In this document: positions 16,900 to 27,807 of the stretch, piece after piece
Position numbering within the stretch: the first letter of the stretch is position 1
How the letters are laid out: each line of letters begins with the position of its first letter
Assembly (NCBI RefSeq): GCF_000971475.1
Contig: NZ_DF967522.1
Location: 21,257-85,256, forward strand
Direction: 5' to 3'
Length of the DNA stretch: 64,000 bases
DNA from: Sulfuricella sp. T08
GTDB taxonomy: Bacteria; Pseudomonadota; Gammaproteobacteria; Burkholderiales; Sulfuricellaceae
Notes under the pieces: model-generated
Told to the model about the DNA's origin: nothing
Seen by the model: only the letters and a program-made list of their open reading frames with translations
The model's database searches: none
Translations under genes and position numbers: made by a program

Positions 16900-18234
16900 C
16901 TACAGTTTTTTCATGAACACCTTGGAGCGGCGCTGATAGTTGTACAGCCCTTGCTTGGCCTTGGGCAGCTTGTCCACGCCGGCCTCGGTGAAGCCGCGCT
17001 CCAGAAACCAGTGCGCAGTGCGAGTAGTAAGCACGAACAACTGTTTGAAACCCTTGCCCAACGCCCTGACCTGCATGTACTCGAGCAACGCCTCGCCCCG
17101 CCCGGCACCGCGGTAATCCGGATGCACCGCCATGCACGCCAACTCCGTCGCCTTCTCTTTTGGAAACGGATACAGCGCTGCGCAGCCGATGATCAGGCCG
17201 TCATACTCCAGCACAGAAAAGCGGTCGATTTCCATTTCCAGCAACTCGCGCGAACGCCGAACCAGAATACCGTTGGTTTCCAGCGGCTCAATCAGCGCAA
17301 GGATGCCGCCGACATCGTCGATCGTGGCATCGCGCAAGGTTTCCAGCGGATCTTCGCTGACCATGCTGCCGATGCCTTCATGGGTAAACAGTTCCTGCAG
17401 CAATGCGCCATCAATGTGGCGGCTGATCAGGTGCGCCCGCGCCACGCCTTTACGGCAGGCACGCACCGCACAGGGCAGGTAATAGCCCACGTCCGCCGAC
17501 AGTGTGGCAGTGGCGGCAAGAATCGCCTCCGCCTCCGCCGTGGTCAGCTGCCGCAGCAAATCCCCGTCTTCGCCGGCTACCCCAGCCGTGTCCATCAGGA
17601 AGATCAGCTTGTCTGCATCCAGCGTAATCGCGGCGCAAGTTGCCACGTCTTCCAGCGACAAATTGAACACCTCGCCAGTGGGCGAATAGCCAAGCGGCGA
17701 AAGCAGCACGATTTCGTTGGCATCGAGCCTGCGCCGGATGCCGATTGCATCGATCTTGCGCACTTCACCGGTGTGCATCAGATCCACGCCGCCGAGCACC
17801 CCCATCGGCATGGCGGTGACGAAATTGCCGCTGGCCACCCGGATATCGGCGCCCGCCATCGGCGAATTGGCGAGTCCCATGGAAAGCAGCGCCTCGATCT
17901 CCACCCGCACCGTGCCGGCGGCCTCCTTGACACATTTCAGGGCGTCATCGTCAGTAACGCGCATTCCCCCGGCATAGCGAATCGCCGCGCCCCGCTCGGT
18001 CAGTTCCTCCTCGATCTGCGGCCGTGCGCCATGCACCAGCACCAACCGTACGCCGAGGCTGTTGAGAAGATTGATGTCGTGCGCCAGCGCAATGAACTGG
18101 CCTTCGCTCACCACCTCTCCGCCAAAAGCAACAACGAAAGTCTTGCCGCGAAAGGCATGGATATAGGGTGCGGCCGAGCGAAACCACTCGACGAAATGAG
18201 TTCTGAGTGATGGGTCCTGAGTCCTGAGCGGCAT
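16900..18234 (-). CDS. argA: N-acetylglutamate synthase (ArgA)
   Basis: Makes N-acetylglutamate from glutamate and acetyl-CoA, the first step of arginine synthesis. 444 residues: amino-acid-kinase-like domain (about 20-290, RGKTFVVAFGGE, LVHGARPQI) for arginine feedback, then a GNAT acetyltransferase domain (about 300-440, MAVHPDYRGAGRGEALLE, LFVLTTRTAHWFLERGF, LYNYQRRSKVF). It aligns well with E. coli ArgA from FVEWFRSAAPYI onward. The first 13 codons (MPLRTQDPSLRTH) lie inside a palindromic repeat arm, and no other start codon exists between it and the conserved region. The initiation codon is therefore probably repeat-derived. Confidence 0.95.
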   Translation of the reverse strand: MPLRTQDPSLRTHFVEWFRSAAPYIHAFRGKTFVVAFGGEVVSEGQFIALAHDINLLNSLGVRLVLVHGARPQIEEELTERGAAIRYAGGMRVTDDDALKCVKEAAGTVRVEIEALLSMGLANSPMAGADIRVASGNFVTAMPMGVLGGVDLMHTGEVRKIDAIGIRRRLDANEIVLLSPLGYSPTGEVFNLSLEDVATCAAITLDADKLIFLMDTAGVAGEDGDLLRQLTTAEAEAILAATATLSADVGYYLPCAVRACRKGVARAHLISRHIDGALLQELFTHEGIGSMVSEDPLETLRDATIDDVGGILALIEPLETNGILVRRSRELLEMEIDRFSVLEYDGLIIGCAALYPFPKEKATELACMAVHPDYRGAGRGEALLEYMQVRALGKGFKQLFVLTTRTAHWFLERGFTEAGVDKLPKAKQGLYNYQRRSKVFMKKL

Positions 18235-18322
18235 CGACAGTCAATCTGTTAGCAAATCAAACAAATACAAAGTTTACCCCAATCTGTTCGCATCGCGTCA
18301 ATTCTGAGCACTCAGGACTCAG
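18214..18322. repeat. Long inverted repeat joining rsmE stop and argA start
   Basis: CTGAGTCCTGAG at 18217-18228 is mirrored exactly by CTCAGGACTCAG at 18311-18322. The left arm belongs to a stretch of CTGAG-type words that runs into the argA coding start. The right arm contains the rsmE stop codon. The same 12-mer recurs at 25129-25140. Confidence 0.7.
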
Positions 18323-19050
18323 AAATCCCCCCATAGCGTCTGCATCGCCGCCAAAACTGCCAGCGCCGCCGTCTCGGTGCGCAGGACGCGTGCGCCCAGC
18401 CGCACTGGGGTATAGCCGTAACGCTGTGCTGCCTCGGCTTCCGCCGGGGAAAGACCGCCTTCAGGGCCGACTAGCAGGGTGATATTGCCGGTAGGTTTGG
18501 ATAAGTCACGCAACCCTACTTCGGCAACAGGCGACAGCATCAGGTGTAGTCCCGGCCCCTCCTGCTGTCCCAGCCAATCCAGCAGTGGGCGGATCGGTGC
18601 GACCTCGGGCACGCGGTTGCGCCCGCTCTGCTCGCAGGCCGCGACCACCACGCCCTGCCAATGCGCCACGCGCTTTTCCGCCCGCTCACCCGACAGTTTC
18701 ACCACGCTGCGCTCGCTCGCCAGCGGCTGGATATTGCCTATGCCCAGCTCCACCGCCTTTTGCAGAGTGAAATCCATTTTTTCACCGGCCGAAATTGCCT
18801 GGGCAAGCAGGACTTGCAGCGGCGATTCGCGCTCGACGGCATGCCAGCCAACGATTTCCACGGTAACATTGCGCTTGCCGATGTCCGTGATGCGCGCCTC
18901 ACCTTCCCCGCCCCGCCCGTTGAACACGCTAAGCTTATCACCCGTTTGAAGGCGCAGGACCCGCGCGGCATGATGCGCAGCCTGCTCGGGCAATTCCGCC
19001 ATGCCGCTTTGGGCTAAAATTTCCGGGCAGTAAAAGCGAGGAGTTGTCAT
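18319..19050 (-). CDS. rsmE: 16S rRNA (uracil-1498-N3)-methyltransferase RsmE
   Basis: SAM-dependent methylation of U1498 in 16S rRNA. 243 residues: N-terminal PUA-like domain (HHAARVLRLQTGD near 25-37) and a SPOUT knot domain with the signature LLVGPEGGLSPAEAE near 193-207 and RLGARVLRTETAALAVLAAMQ at the C-terminus. Length is standard. The TGA stop lies within the repeat arm that continues to argA, 84 bp downstream on the same strand. Confidence 0.95.
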   Translation of the reverse strand: MTTPRFYCPEILAQSGMAELPEQAAHHAARVLRLQTGDKLSVFNGRGGEGEARITDIGKRNVTVEIVGWHAVERESPLQVLLAQAISAGEKMDFTLQKAVELGIGNIQPLASERSVVKLSGERAEKRVAHWQGVVVAACEQSGRNRVPEVAPIRPLLDWLGQQEGPGLHLMLSPVAEVGLRDLSKPTGNITLLVGPEGGLSPAEAEAAQRYGYTPVRLGARVLRTETAALAVLAAMQTLWGDF

Positions 19051-19129
19051 CTTATTTCCGTACTATATCTATGATGCACTCATGATAAACTAAATTAATT
19101 GGCACCAATCAAGCAGGAGTATCGAAACT

Positions 19130-19684
19130 ATGGTTAGTTTGCAGACACCAGTTTGCGATTTCGGCTGGAAGGCCCCGGATTTTGACCTGCCCGGGGTAGA
19201 CGGCAAGCGCTATAACCTGACCAGTGCGCGCGGGCCCAAAGGTCTGCTGGTGATGTTTATCTGCAACCACTGCCCTTACGTCCAGGCGATTCGTGACCGT
19301 CTTGTGCGCGACTGCCGGGAGTTGCAACAGATGGGCATCAACACCCTCTCCATCATGTCGAACGATCCGGCCGACTACCCGGAAGACTCATTCGACAACA
19401 TGAAAATAGTCGCGCAGGAATTTGGCTTTCCGTTCCCCTATGTGTGGGATGAATCCCAGGAAGTAGCGAAAGCCTACGGTGCTGTATGCACGCCGGACTT
19501 CTTCGGCTTTAACGCCGATCTGGAACTGCAGTACCGCGGCCGGCTCGATGCTTCGCGCAAGGAAGCCGCGCCCACCGATGCCCGGCGTGACCTGTTCGAA
19601 GCGATGAAGGAAGTGGCGCTGACCGGAAAGGGGCCGGCAGAGCAAATTCCGAGCATGGGTTGCTCCATTAAGTGGAAAGGGTAA
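19130..19684 (+). CDS. Thioredoxin-fold redoxin (AhpC/TSA-like)
   Basis: 184 residues, cytoplasmic (no signal). Thioredoxin-like fold with FICNHCPYVQ near 43-52, giving a CxxC (C-N-H-C), and VCTPDFFGF near 118-126 with the cis-proline region. This matches a common family of uncharacterised peroxiredoxin/TlpA-like proteins. A Cys also lies close to the C-terminus (SMGCSIKW). The substrate is unknown; a peroxide or disulfide reductase role is likely. AGGAG stands 11 nt before the ATG. It diverges from rsmE. Its stop codon lies at the edge of a repeat that separates it from the next gene. Confidence 0.8.
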   Translation: MVSLQTPVCDFGWKAPDFDLPGVDGKRYNLTSARGPKGLLVMFICNHCPYVQAIRDRLVRDCRELQQMGINTLSIMSNDPADYPEDSFDNMKIVAQEFGFPFPYVWDESQEVAKAYGAVCTPDFFGFNADLELQYRGRLDASRKEAAPTDARRDLFEAMKEVALTGKGPAEQIPSMGCSIKWKG

Positions 19685-19746
19685 ATGGTGAGGAGTGATG
19701 AGCAATGGGTGATGAGGGTTTCCCCATTCCCCATTCCCCTTTACCC
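19679..19746. repeat. Inverted repeat across the redoxin stop and phosphatase start
   Basis: The left arm (19679-19709) starts GGGTAAATGG and is rich in GTGATGAG words. The right arm (19723-19746) reads CCCATTCC repeated, then CCTTTACCC. The left arm includes the redoxin TAA and the AGGAG that precedes the ATG at 19705. Confidence 0.6.
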
Positions 19747-20544
19747 ATGATCCGCAAAGCCATGATCCAATCCGTCATCGATGCCGTAAGGAAGGTAGCG
19801 CAGCAAGAAATCATGCCGCGCTACCTTAAGGTCGCGCACCTATGCAAGACCGATGGCAGCATCTTCACCGAGGCGGATGTCGCCGCGCAGACCGCGCTGG
19901 TTTTGGCACTCAAGCAGATCCACGATTACCCGGCGCTGGGTGAGGAAATGCTGCCAGAGCAACAGGAAGCGCTATGGCACGCGGGAGAAGAGGGGCTATG
20001 GTGCATCGACCCGATCGACGGCACATCCAATTTTTTCAACGGCCTGCCTTTTTTCGCGGTTTCCGTTGCCTTGATGCGCGGCGGCAAGAGTGTTCTGGGC
20101 GTAATCTACGACCCGGTGGCAGATGAAATGTTCTGGGCGGAGCGTGGCAAGGGCGCCTACCTCAATGGCGAGCCGATGCCAATCAAGGAATGCGCGCCCG
20201 AATTCCGCCGTGCCATGGCAGCGATCGACTTCAAGCGCCTCAAGCCGAATCTGGCGCAGAAACTGGTGGCGTCACCTCCATTCGCCTCGCAGCGCAACTT
20301 CGGCGCCAGCACACTCGACTGGTGCTACGTGGCGGCAGGACGCTTCAATCTTTACCTGCATGGCGGGCAAAAACTCTGGGACTACGCCGCCGGTTCGCTG
20401 ATCCTGGCGGAGGCAGGCGGCTCCATGTGCACCCTCACCGAGGATGATTTTGGGACCGGCAATCTTTGGCAGCGTTCAGTCATCGCTGCGCTGAACCCTG
20501 ATTTATTCAATACATGGAAAACCTGGATCAGGGAAAGACAGTAA
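19705..20544 (+). CDS. Inositol-monophosphatase-family sugar phosphatase
   Basis: 279 residues with the Li-sensitive phosphatase metal sites: GEEML near 76, DPIDGTSNFFNG near 98-109 and WDYAAGSLILAEAGG near 222-236. The family includes IMPase, CysQ and archaeal-type FBPases. Being just upstream of tkt-gap-pgk-fba, it could hydrolyse fructose- or sedoheptulose-bisphosphate in the Calvin cycle; this is inference. The first 14 codons come from a repeat. The ATG at 19705 has AGGAG 9 nt upstream, also repeat-derived, while the ATG at 19747 (MIRKAMIQSV) would be a conventional N-terminus but has no clear ribosome site. Confidence 0.82.
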   Translation: MGDEGFPIPHSPLPMIRKAMIQSVIDAVRKVAQQEIMPRYLKVAHLCKTDGSIFTEADVAAQTALVLALKQIHDYPALGEEMLPEQQEALWHAGEEGLWCIDPIDGTSNFFNGLPFFAVSVALMRGGKSVLGVIYDPVADEMFWAERGKGAYLNGEPMPIKECAPEFRRAMAAIDFKRLKPNLAQKLVASPPFASQRNFGASTLDWCYVAAGRFNLYLHGGQKLWDYAAGSLILAEAGGSMCTLTEDDFGTGNLWQRSVIAALNPDLFNTWKTWIRERQ

Positions 20545-20698
20545 TAAGTAATAGCTGACAGCCGCTTTTACAGGGTCTTATATCTTTTATCTATAAGAAA
20601 AATTCTTGGGACAATAAAAATCTGCTATTGCCCTTAGTCCGACTCGTGAGTAATAATCATAGGTTTGAATAGCCCTTAGCAGAAAAAGGATACAGAGA

Positions 20699-22684
20699 AT
20701 GGCAACTCGTAAAGAACTCGCGAACGCGATCCGCGTCCTTTCCATGGACGCTGTGCAGAAGGCCAATTCCGGCCACCCGGGTGCCCCCATGGGCATGGCG
20801 GAAATCGCCGAAGTGGTATGGAACCATCACCTGCGCCACAACCCGGCCAACCCCAAGTGGTTTGACCGCGATCGTTTCGTGCAGTCCAACGGCCACGGCT
20901 CGATGTTGGTTTACTCCCTCCTGCACCTGACCGGCTACGATCTGCCGATGGAAGAGATCAAAAAATTCCGCCAGATGCACTCCAAGACTCCGGGTCACCC
21001 TGAGTATGGCTATACCGTTGGTGTAGAAACCACTACCGGCCCGCTCGGCCAGGGCATCACCAACGCTGTCGGCATGGCCATGGCAGAAAAACTGCTGGCC
21101 GCCGAGTTCAACAAACCCGGCCATGAGATTGTCAATCACCACACCTACGTGTTCCTCGGTGATGGCTGCCTGATGGAAGGCATTTCTCACGAAGCATGCG
21201 CACTGGCCGGCACCTGGGGTCTGGGCAAACTGATGGCCTTCTGGGACGACAACGGCATTTCCATTGACGGCCACGTTGAAGCCTGGTTCACAGACGATAC
21301 CCCCAAGCGTTTCGAAGCTTACGGCTGGCATGTAATTCCTGGCGTGGATGGCCATGACCCGGTAGCCATCGAAGCCGCTGTCCAGGCTGCCAAGGCAGTG
21401 ACCGACAAGCCTTCCATGATCTGCTGCAAAACCATCATCGGTAAGGGCTCTCCCAATAAGGAAGGCACGCACGACGTTCACGGCGCCGCCCTGGGCGATG
21501 CTGAAATCGCCGCCACCCGCGCCAACCTGGGCTGGACCCACCCACCGTTCGAGATTCCCAAGGATGTGTATGAAGGCTGGGATTGCCGCACCAAGGGACA
21601 AGGCCTAGAAACACTGTGGAACAACAAGTTCGCCGAATACACTGCGGCCTTCCCGAAAGAAGCTGCCGAGTTCAAGCGCCGCATGGTTGGAGATCTGTCT
21701 GCCGACTGGAAAAAACACGCTGCCGACTTTATCGCCAAGACCAATGAAAAAGCCGAGACCATTGCTACTCGCAAGGCCTCGCAGAACTGCATCAACGGTC
21801 TGGCTCCTGCGCTGCCTGAATTCCTCGGTGGTTCCGCCGACTTGACCGGCTCCAACCTGACCAACTGGACGGGCTGCCATCACGTCAAGGGCAAGAGCAC
21901 CGGCAACTACATCAGCTACGGTGTGCGTGAATTCGGCATGTCCCACATCATGAACGGCATGGCACTACACGGCGGTCTGCTGCCATTCGGCGGCACCTTC
22001 CTGATGTTCTCGGAATATGCCCGCAATGCTCTGCGCATGTCCGCCCTGATGAAGCAGCGCGTAATCTATGTGTACACCCACGACTCCATCGGTCTGGGCG
22101 AAGATGGCCCGACCCACCAGCCTGTCGAGCAGACTGCGACCCTGCGCATGATCCCCAACATGGATGTGTGGCGTCCTTGCGATACGGTCGAATCCGCCGT
22201 GTCCTGGGTGGCTGCCGTGGAAAAGAAAACCGGCCCGAGCTGCCTGATTTTCAGCCGCCAGAATCTCAATTTCCAGAAACGCGACGACGCGACCATCGCC
22301 AACATCGCCAAGGGCGGCTACGTGCTAGCCGACGCGGCTGGAGCCAAGATGGTGCTGATCGCCACCGGCTCGGAAGTGCAACTGGCGATGGATGCCAAGA
22401 AAGTATTGGACGAGCAGGGCATCCCCACCCGCGTGGTATCGATGCCTTCCACCAGCGTATTCGACAAGCAGGACCAGGCCTACAAGGACAGTGTGCTGCT
22501 GCCCACCGTTCACAAGGTCGCCATTGAAGCCGGCGTCACCGACGGCTGGTACAAGTATGTGGGCCTGCGTGGCGCCGTGGTCGGCATGAACACTTTCGGC
22601 GAATCCGCACCTGCCCCCGAGTTATTCAAGCACTTCGGGTTCACGGTCGAAAACGTCGTCAATACTGCAAAAGGCATTTTGTAA
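20699..22684 (+). CDS. tkt: Transketolase
   Basis: Thiamine-diphosphate enzyme moving two-carbon units between sugar phosphates, used in Calvin-cycle regeneration. 661 residues, the usual length. TPP/Mg site GDGCLMEG and DDNGISIDG near 153-185; catalytic His elements SGHPGAPMG near 24-32 and GPLGQG near 114-119; pyrimidine domain near 355-530 with [16 protein letters not shown] lies 7 nt before the ATG. It leads a same-strand series tkt-gap-pgk-pyk-fba. The 154 bp before it probably carry the promoter; I see no clear operator. Confidence 0.97.
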   Translation: MATRKELANAIRVLSMDAVQKANSGHPGAPMGMAEIAEVVWNHHLRHNPANPKWFDRDRFVQSNGHGSMLVYSLLHLTGYDLPMEEIKKFRQMHSKTPGHPEYGYTVGVETTTGPLGQGITNAVGMAMAEKLLAAEFNKPGHEIVNHHTYVFLGDGCLMEGISHEACALAGTWGLGKLMAFWDDNGISIDGHVEAWFTDDTPKRFEAYGWHVIPGVDGHDPVAIEAAVQAAKAVTDKPSMICCKTIIGKGSPNKEGTHDVHGAALGDAEIAATRANLGWTHPPFEIPKDVYEGWDCRTKGQGLETLWNNKFAEYTAAFPKEAAEFKRRMVGDLSADWKKHAADFIAKTNEKAETIATRKASQNCINGLAPALPEFLGGSADLTGSNLTNWTGCHHVKGKSTGNYISYGVREFGMSHIMNGMALHGGLLPFGGTFLMFSEYARNALRMSALMKQRVIYVYTHDSIGLGEDGPTHQPVEQTATLRMIPNMDVWRPCDTVESAVSWVAAVEKKTGPSCLIFSRQNLNFQKRDDATIANIAKGGYVLADAAGAKMVLIATGSEVQLAMDAKKVLDEQGIPTRVVSMPSTSVFDKQDQAYKDSVLLPTVHKVAIEAGVTDGWYKYVGLRGAVVGMNTFGESAPAPELFKHFGFTVENVVNTAKGIL

Positions 22685-22691
22685 AAGATTC

Positions 22692-22755
22692 ACCGCAGAG
22701 ACGCCGGGTCGCTGAGAAGTCAAGGTTTTTCTCTGCGACTCGGCGTCTCTGCGGT
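22692..22755. repeat. Hairpin repeat between tkt and gap
   Basis: ACCGCAGAGACGCC (22692-22705) is mirrored exactly at 22742-22755. The pairing extends inward to about 27 bp with two mismatches. The arms are built of CGCAGAGACG-like words. Confidence 0.75.
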
Positions 22756-22787
22756 CCAAGATTATCATTTAAATTAAGGAGAGATGA

Positions 22788-23789
<1,002 letters not shown>

Positions 23790-23797
23790 TTGGAAAA

Positions 23798-23920
23798 ATG
23801 AGGCGTAAGGGGATAGGAGTGAGGAGACTAAAATCTTCCTCACTTTTACTCCTCACTCCTAACACCTCACTGCAACCGTGAGGTGTAAGGCATAAGCCCA
23901 CTTATCCCTTACACCTTAAT
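23798..23920. repeat. Nested hairpin repeat between gap and pgk
   Basis: Three nested or adjacent hairpins fill the junction. GAGGCGTAAGGGGATA pairs with TATCCCTTACACCTT. AGGAGTGAGGA (about 23815) pairs with TCCTCACTCCT (about 23849). ACACCTCAC pairs with GTGAGGTGT (23861-23886). All arms are made of a few short words (GAGG, TAAGG, CACTCC). Confidence 0.75.
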
Positions 23921-23937
23921 TTTATTGGAGAACAAAC

Positions 23938-25119
23938 ATGTCCGTTATCCGTGTTACCGATCTGGACCTCAAGGGCAAGCGCGTCCTGATCCGTTCCGAC
24001 CTGAATGTGCCCGTCAAGGACGGCAAGGTCACTTCCGACGCACGTATCACCGCGTCCATGAAGACCTTCGAGCATTGTCTCAAGGCTGGCGCCAAGGTGA
24101 TGGTGATGTCCCACCTCGGCCGCCCCACTGAAGGCGAATATTCCGAGGAAAACTCGCTCAAGCCGGTTGCCGACGTTCTGTCCGCAAAACTCGGCAAGCC
24201 CGTACGCCTGATCAAAGACTGGATCGACGGCGGCTTCGACGTTGCCGATGGCGAGCTGGTGCTGCTGGAGAACGTGCGCTTCAACAAGGGTGAGAAGAAA
24301 AGTCTCGACGAGACTGCGCAAAAATACGCCAAGCTGTGCGACATTTTCGTCATGGATGCCTTCGGCACCGCCCACCGTGCTGAGGGCTCCACCCACGGCG
24401 TCGCCAAGTTCGCGCCCGTCGCCTGCGCCGGCATCCTGCTCACCGAAGAACTGGAGGCGCTGACCAAGGCCCTGCTCAGCCCGGCCCGCCCTATGGTTGC
24501 CATCGTCGGCGGCTCCAAGGTTTCGACCAAGCTGACCGTGCTCGAATCCCTGTCCGAAAAGGTGGACCAGATGGTGGTTGGCGGCGGTATCGCCAACACC
24601 TTCCTCAAGGCCACTGGCAAGAATGTCGGCAAGTCCCTGTGTGAAGACGACCTCGTTCCCACCGCCCAGGCATTGATGAAGAAAATGACCGCCCGCAACG
24701 CCACCATCCCGATCGCGGTCGACGTGGTCTGCGGCAAAAAATTTGACGCCAATGAGCCCGCCGTCCTCAAGGATGCCGGCGCCGTTGCCGATGACGACAT
24801 GATCTTCGACATCGGCCCCAAGTCCGCGCAGGAGCTGGTCGACATTATCATGAAGGCTGGCACCGTGGTATGGAACGGTCCGGTTGGCGTGTTTGAGTTC
24901 GACCAATTCGGTGCAGGCACCAAGGCCATCGCCATGGCTATCGCCGAAACCAAGGCATTCACCCTGGCCGGTGGCGGCGACACCATCGCCGCCATCCAGA
25001 AGTACGATATATACGACAAGGTGTCCTATATTTCCACCGCTGGCGGTGCCTTCCTTGAGTTCCTCGAAGGAAAAAAACTGCCCGCCGTCGAAATTCTGGA
25101 ACAACGCGCTAAACAATAG
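23938..25119 (+). CDS. pgk: Phosphoglycerate kinase
   Basis: Transfers phosphate between ATP and 3-phosphoglycerate. 393 residues. Signature [16 protein letters not shown] near 9-24, HLGRP near 59-63, substrate-binding [13 protein letters not shown], and a C-terminal nucleotide domain with GGGDTIAA near 344-351. TTGGAG lies about 8 nt before the ATG. Part of the tkt-gap-pgk-pyk-fba series. Confidence 0.97.
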   Translation: MSVIRVTDLDLKGKRVLIRSDLNVPVKDGKVTSDARITASMKTFEHCLKAGAKVMVMSHLGRPTEGEYSEENSLKPVADVLSAKLGKPVRLIKDWIDGGFDVADGELVLLENVRFNKGEKKSLDETAQKYAKLCDIFVMDAFGTAHRAEGSTHGVAKFAPVACAGILLTEELEALTKALLSPARPMVAIVGGSKVSTKLTVLESLSEKVDQMVVGGGIANTFLKATGKNVGKSLCEDDLVPTAQALMKKMTARNATIPIAVDVVCGKKFDANEPAVLKDAGAVADDDMIFDIGPKSAQELVDIIMKAGTVVWNGPVGVFEFDQFGAGTKAIAMAIAETKAFTLAGGGDTIAAIQKYDIYDKVSYISTAGGAFLEFLEGKKLPAVEILEQRAKQ

Positions 25120-25128
25120 TGCAGTGTG

Positions 25129-25195
25129 CTGAGTCCTGAGTGCCGATGAATCCCATTCAGCACTCTGACTCAGAACTTTCACTCAGGGCTCAAAA
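25129..25195. repeat. CTGAG-word hairpin repeat between pgk and pyk
   Basis: CTGAGTCCTGAGTGC (25129-25143) faces GCACTCTGACTCAG (25160-25173), followed by another CACTCAGGGCTC stretch. It shares the 12-mer CTGAGTCCTGAG with the rsmE-argA junction. Confidence 0.65.
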
Positions 25196-25203
25196 CTGAT
25201 TCT

Positions 25204-26646
25204 ATGCAACGTAAAACTAAAATTGTCGCCACACTCGGCCCAGCCTCCAATGACCCGGAAGTGCTGAATCTTATGATGCAAGCCGGGGTGGACGTTGTCC
25301 GCCTCAACTTTTCCCACGGCAATCCAAAAGATCACATCGACCGTGCCGAAATGGTACGCGCCATGGCTCGTGCCAGAGGCAAAACGATCGGCGTACTGGT
25401 TGATCTGCAAGGCCCTAAAATTCGCATCGGCAAGTTCGAGCACGGAAAAATTACGCTGAAAAATGGCGATACATTCATTCTTGACAGTGATTGCACATTA
25501 GGCACCCAGGAAAGGGTAGGCCTCGACTACAAGGAACTGCCACGAGACGCCAGCCGCGGTACCACGCTGCTTCTGGACGATGGCAGAATCGTCCTCTGGG
25601 TCGAGGAGGTACGCGGCAACGAGATCATCTGCACAGTCAAGCAAGGTGGTGCGTTGTCCAACAATAAGGGCATCAACCGCCAGGGTGGCGGCCTGTCCGC
25701 TGCGGCACTGACCGAAAAGGACATGGAGGACATCAAAACCGCCGCGGCCCTTAAAGCGGATTACCTTGCGGTGTCTTTCCCGCGCGATGGCGCCGACATG
25801 CTACTGGCACGCAAGCTGATGGAGGCGGCCGGCGGCAAGAGCATGCTGGTAGCCAAGATCGAACGTGCCGAAGCAATCACCAATCTGGGTGAAATTCTCG
25901 ATGCATCAGACGCCATTATGGTAGCGCGTGGCGACCTGGGTGTTGAAGTCGGCGATGCGGCGGTTCCTGCCCTGCAAAAACGCATGATTCGCATGGCGCG
26001 TGAAAAGAACAAGCTGGCGATTACCGCCACCCAGATGATGGAATCCATGATCAACAGCCCGATTCCCACCCGCGCCGAGGTTTCCGATGTGGCTAACGCG
26101 GTGATCGACGGCACTGACGCAGTGATGCTTTCGGCCGAAACCGCCGCCGGCCAGTACCCGGTCGAAGCGGTGGCAGCCATGGACCGAGTATGCATCGAGG
26201 CTGAAAAGGAATATGAGACCGAGTTCAGCAAACGTCGCCTGAGCATGCAGTTCAACCGGGTGGACGAATCCATCGCCATGGCGACTACTTACCTGGCCAG
26301 CCACCTGAAAGTTAAGGCAATCGCCGCACTCACAGAATCCGGCTCGACTCCGCTGATGATGTCGCGCATCTACACGGATGTGCCGATCTACGCACTTTCA
26401 TCCGACGTGGGTACGCGCAGGAAACTTACCCTGTTTCGGGGCGTTTACCCGGTCAACTTCAGGCCGGCCACGCAGGAACGCGAACAGGTCCTGCATGAGG
26501 CCGAGGATGAATTGCGCCGCCGCGGCGCGGTGAGGGACGGGGATCTGATCATCCTCACCATCGGCGAACCGATAGGCAAGTCTGGCGGAACCAACACTAT
26601 GAAAATCGTCAAAGTGGGCGAAATTCGATGCACCAGCAAGGCGTAA
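25204..26646 (+). CDS. pyk: Pyruvate kinase
   Basis: Converts PEP and ADP to pyruvate and ATP. 480 residues. RKTKIVATLGPAS near 3-15, NFSHGN near 37, metal/catalytic KIERAEAITNL near 219-229, MVARGDLGVEVG near 240-251 and MLSAETAAGQYP near 303-314. The start has no convincing Shine-Dalgarno sequence, because the repeat reaches almost to the ATG. Presence in a Calvin-type gene series is somewhat unusual; it gives a glycolytic exit from 3-phosphoglycerate. Confidence 0.96.
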   Translation: MQRKTKIVATLGPASNDPEVLNLMMQAGVDVVRLNFSHGNPKDHIDRAEMVRAMARARGKTIGVLVDLQGPKIRIGKFEHGKITLKNGDTFILDSDCTLGTQERVGLDYKELPRDASRGTTLLLDDGRIVLWVEEVRGNEIICTVKQGGALSNNKGINRQGGGLSAAALTEKDMEDIKTAAALKADYLAVSFPRDGADMLLARKLMEAAGGKSMLVAKIERAEAITNLGEILDASDAIMVARGDLGVEVGDAAVPALQKRMIRMAREKNKLAITATQMMESMINSPIPTRAEVSDVANAVIDGTDAVMLSAETAAGQYPVEAVAAMDRVCIEAEKEYETEFSKRRLSMQFNRVDESIAMATTYLASHLKVKAIAALTESGSTPLMMSRIYTDVPIYALSSDVGTRRKLTLFRGVYPVNFRPATQEREQVLHEAEDELRRRGAVRDGDLIILTIGEPIGKSGGTNTMKIVKVGEIRCTSKA

Positions 26647-26694
26647 ATATCCGATTAACCAGCAGCAACTAATTTACTTATAGCAGGAGGAAAT

Positions 26695-27759
26695 ATGGCA
26701 TTAGTATCCATGCGTCAACTTCTCGATCACGCCGCAGAAAATGGCTACGGCCTGCCGGCGTTCAACGTCAATAACCTGGAGCAGGTAATGGCGATCATGC
26801 AGGCCGCCGACGAGTGCGACAGCCCGGTGATCATGCAGGGTTCCGCCGGCGCGCGCAAGTATGCTGGTGAAGCATTCCTGCGCCACCTGATCGACGCCGC
26901 AATCGAAGCCTACCCGCACATTCCTGTTGTCATGCACCAGGATCACGGCGCTTCTCCGGCGGTGTGCATCAACGCCATCCGCTCCGGTTTCTCCAGCGTG
27001 ATGATGGACGGCTCCCTGCTGGAAGACGCCAAAACGCCATCCAGCTTTGAATACAACGTCGAAGTCACGCGCAAGGTAGTGGAAATGTCCCATGCCGTCG
27101 GCGTGTCCGTCGAGGGCGAACTGGGTTGCCTGGGTTCCCTGGAAACCGGTATGGGTGAAAAAGAAGATGGACAGGGCGCCGAAGGCGTGCTGACCATGGA
27201 TCAACTCCTGACCGATCCCAATGAAGCGGCCGAGTTCGTCAAGGCGACCGGCGTGGATGCCCTGGCCATCGCCATCGGCACTTCCCACGGTGCCTACAAG
27301 TTCACCCGCCCGCCCACCGGCGACGTGCTGGCCATCAGCCGCGTCAAGGAAATCCACGCCCGCATTCCCAATACCCACCTGGTAATGCACGGCTCCTCCT
27401 CGGTGCCGCAGGAATGGCTCAAGATCATCAACGATTTCGGCGGTGAAATGGGTGAAACCTATGGCGTGCCGGTCGAGGAAATCGTCGAGGGCATCAAGCA
27501 CGGCGTGCGAAAGGTGAACATCGACACCGACCTGCGCATGGCCTCCACCGGGGCAGTACGCAAGTACCTGGCGGAAAACAAGAAAAATTTCGATCCGCGC
27601 AAATTTCTCGCCGCCGCCACTGTGGCGATGAAGGAAATCTGCAAGGCGCGCTACACTGCCTTCGGCTCCGCTGGCCAAGCCAGCAAGATCAAGCCGATCA
27701 TGCTCGACCGCGTCGCCACCATGTACACCAAGGGCGAACTGAAAGCCGTCGTTAAGTAA
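26695..27759 (+). CDS. fba: Class II fructose-bisphosphate aldolase
   Basis: Zn-dependent condensation of DHAP with GAP (or erythrose-4-phosphate). 354 residues, class IIB type. Zn/substrate motifs: [13 protein letters not shown] near 78-90, [12 protein letters not shown] near 141-152, [11 protein letters not shown] near 193-203, [13 protein letters not shown] near 228-240 and [10 protein letters not shown] near 276-285. GGAGG lies 5 nt before the ATG. Last gene of the series, closed by a strong terminator. Confidence 0.97.
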   Translation: MALVSMRQLLDHAAENGYGLPAFNVNNLEQVMAIMQAADECDSPVIMQGSAGARKYAGEAFLRHLIDAAIEAYPHIPVVMHQDHGASPAVCINAIRSGFSSVMMDGSLLEDAKTPSSFEYNVEVTRKVVEMSHAVGVSVEGELGCLGSLETGMGEKEDGQGAEGVLTMDQLLTDPNEAAEFVKATGVDALAIAIGTSHGAYKFTRPPTGDVLAISRVKEIHARIPNTHLVMHGSSSVPQEWLKIINDFGGEMGETYGVPVEEIVEGIKHGVRKVNIDTDLRMASTGAVRKYLAENKKNFDPRKFLAAATVAMKEICKARYTAFGSAGQASKIKPIMLDRVATMYTKGELKAVVK

Positions 27760-27778
27760 GCATCTTTACTTCTCGCGA

Positions 27779-27807
27779 AAAAAGGCGGCTTAGGCCGCCT
27801 TTTTTTA
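27779..27807 (+). terminator. Bidirectional terminator between fba and cbbR
   Basis: AAAGGCGGC-TTA-GCCGCC (27781-27799, approximately) followed by seven T on the plus strand and preceded by A on the other, so it can end both convergent transcripts. Confidence 0.9.

Noticed and set aside
23902..25182. Minus-strand frame of 426 codons over pgk
   Set aside because: Shadow of pgk on the opposite strand; no family motifs and no ribosome site.
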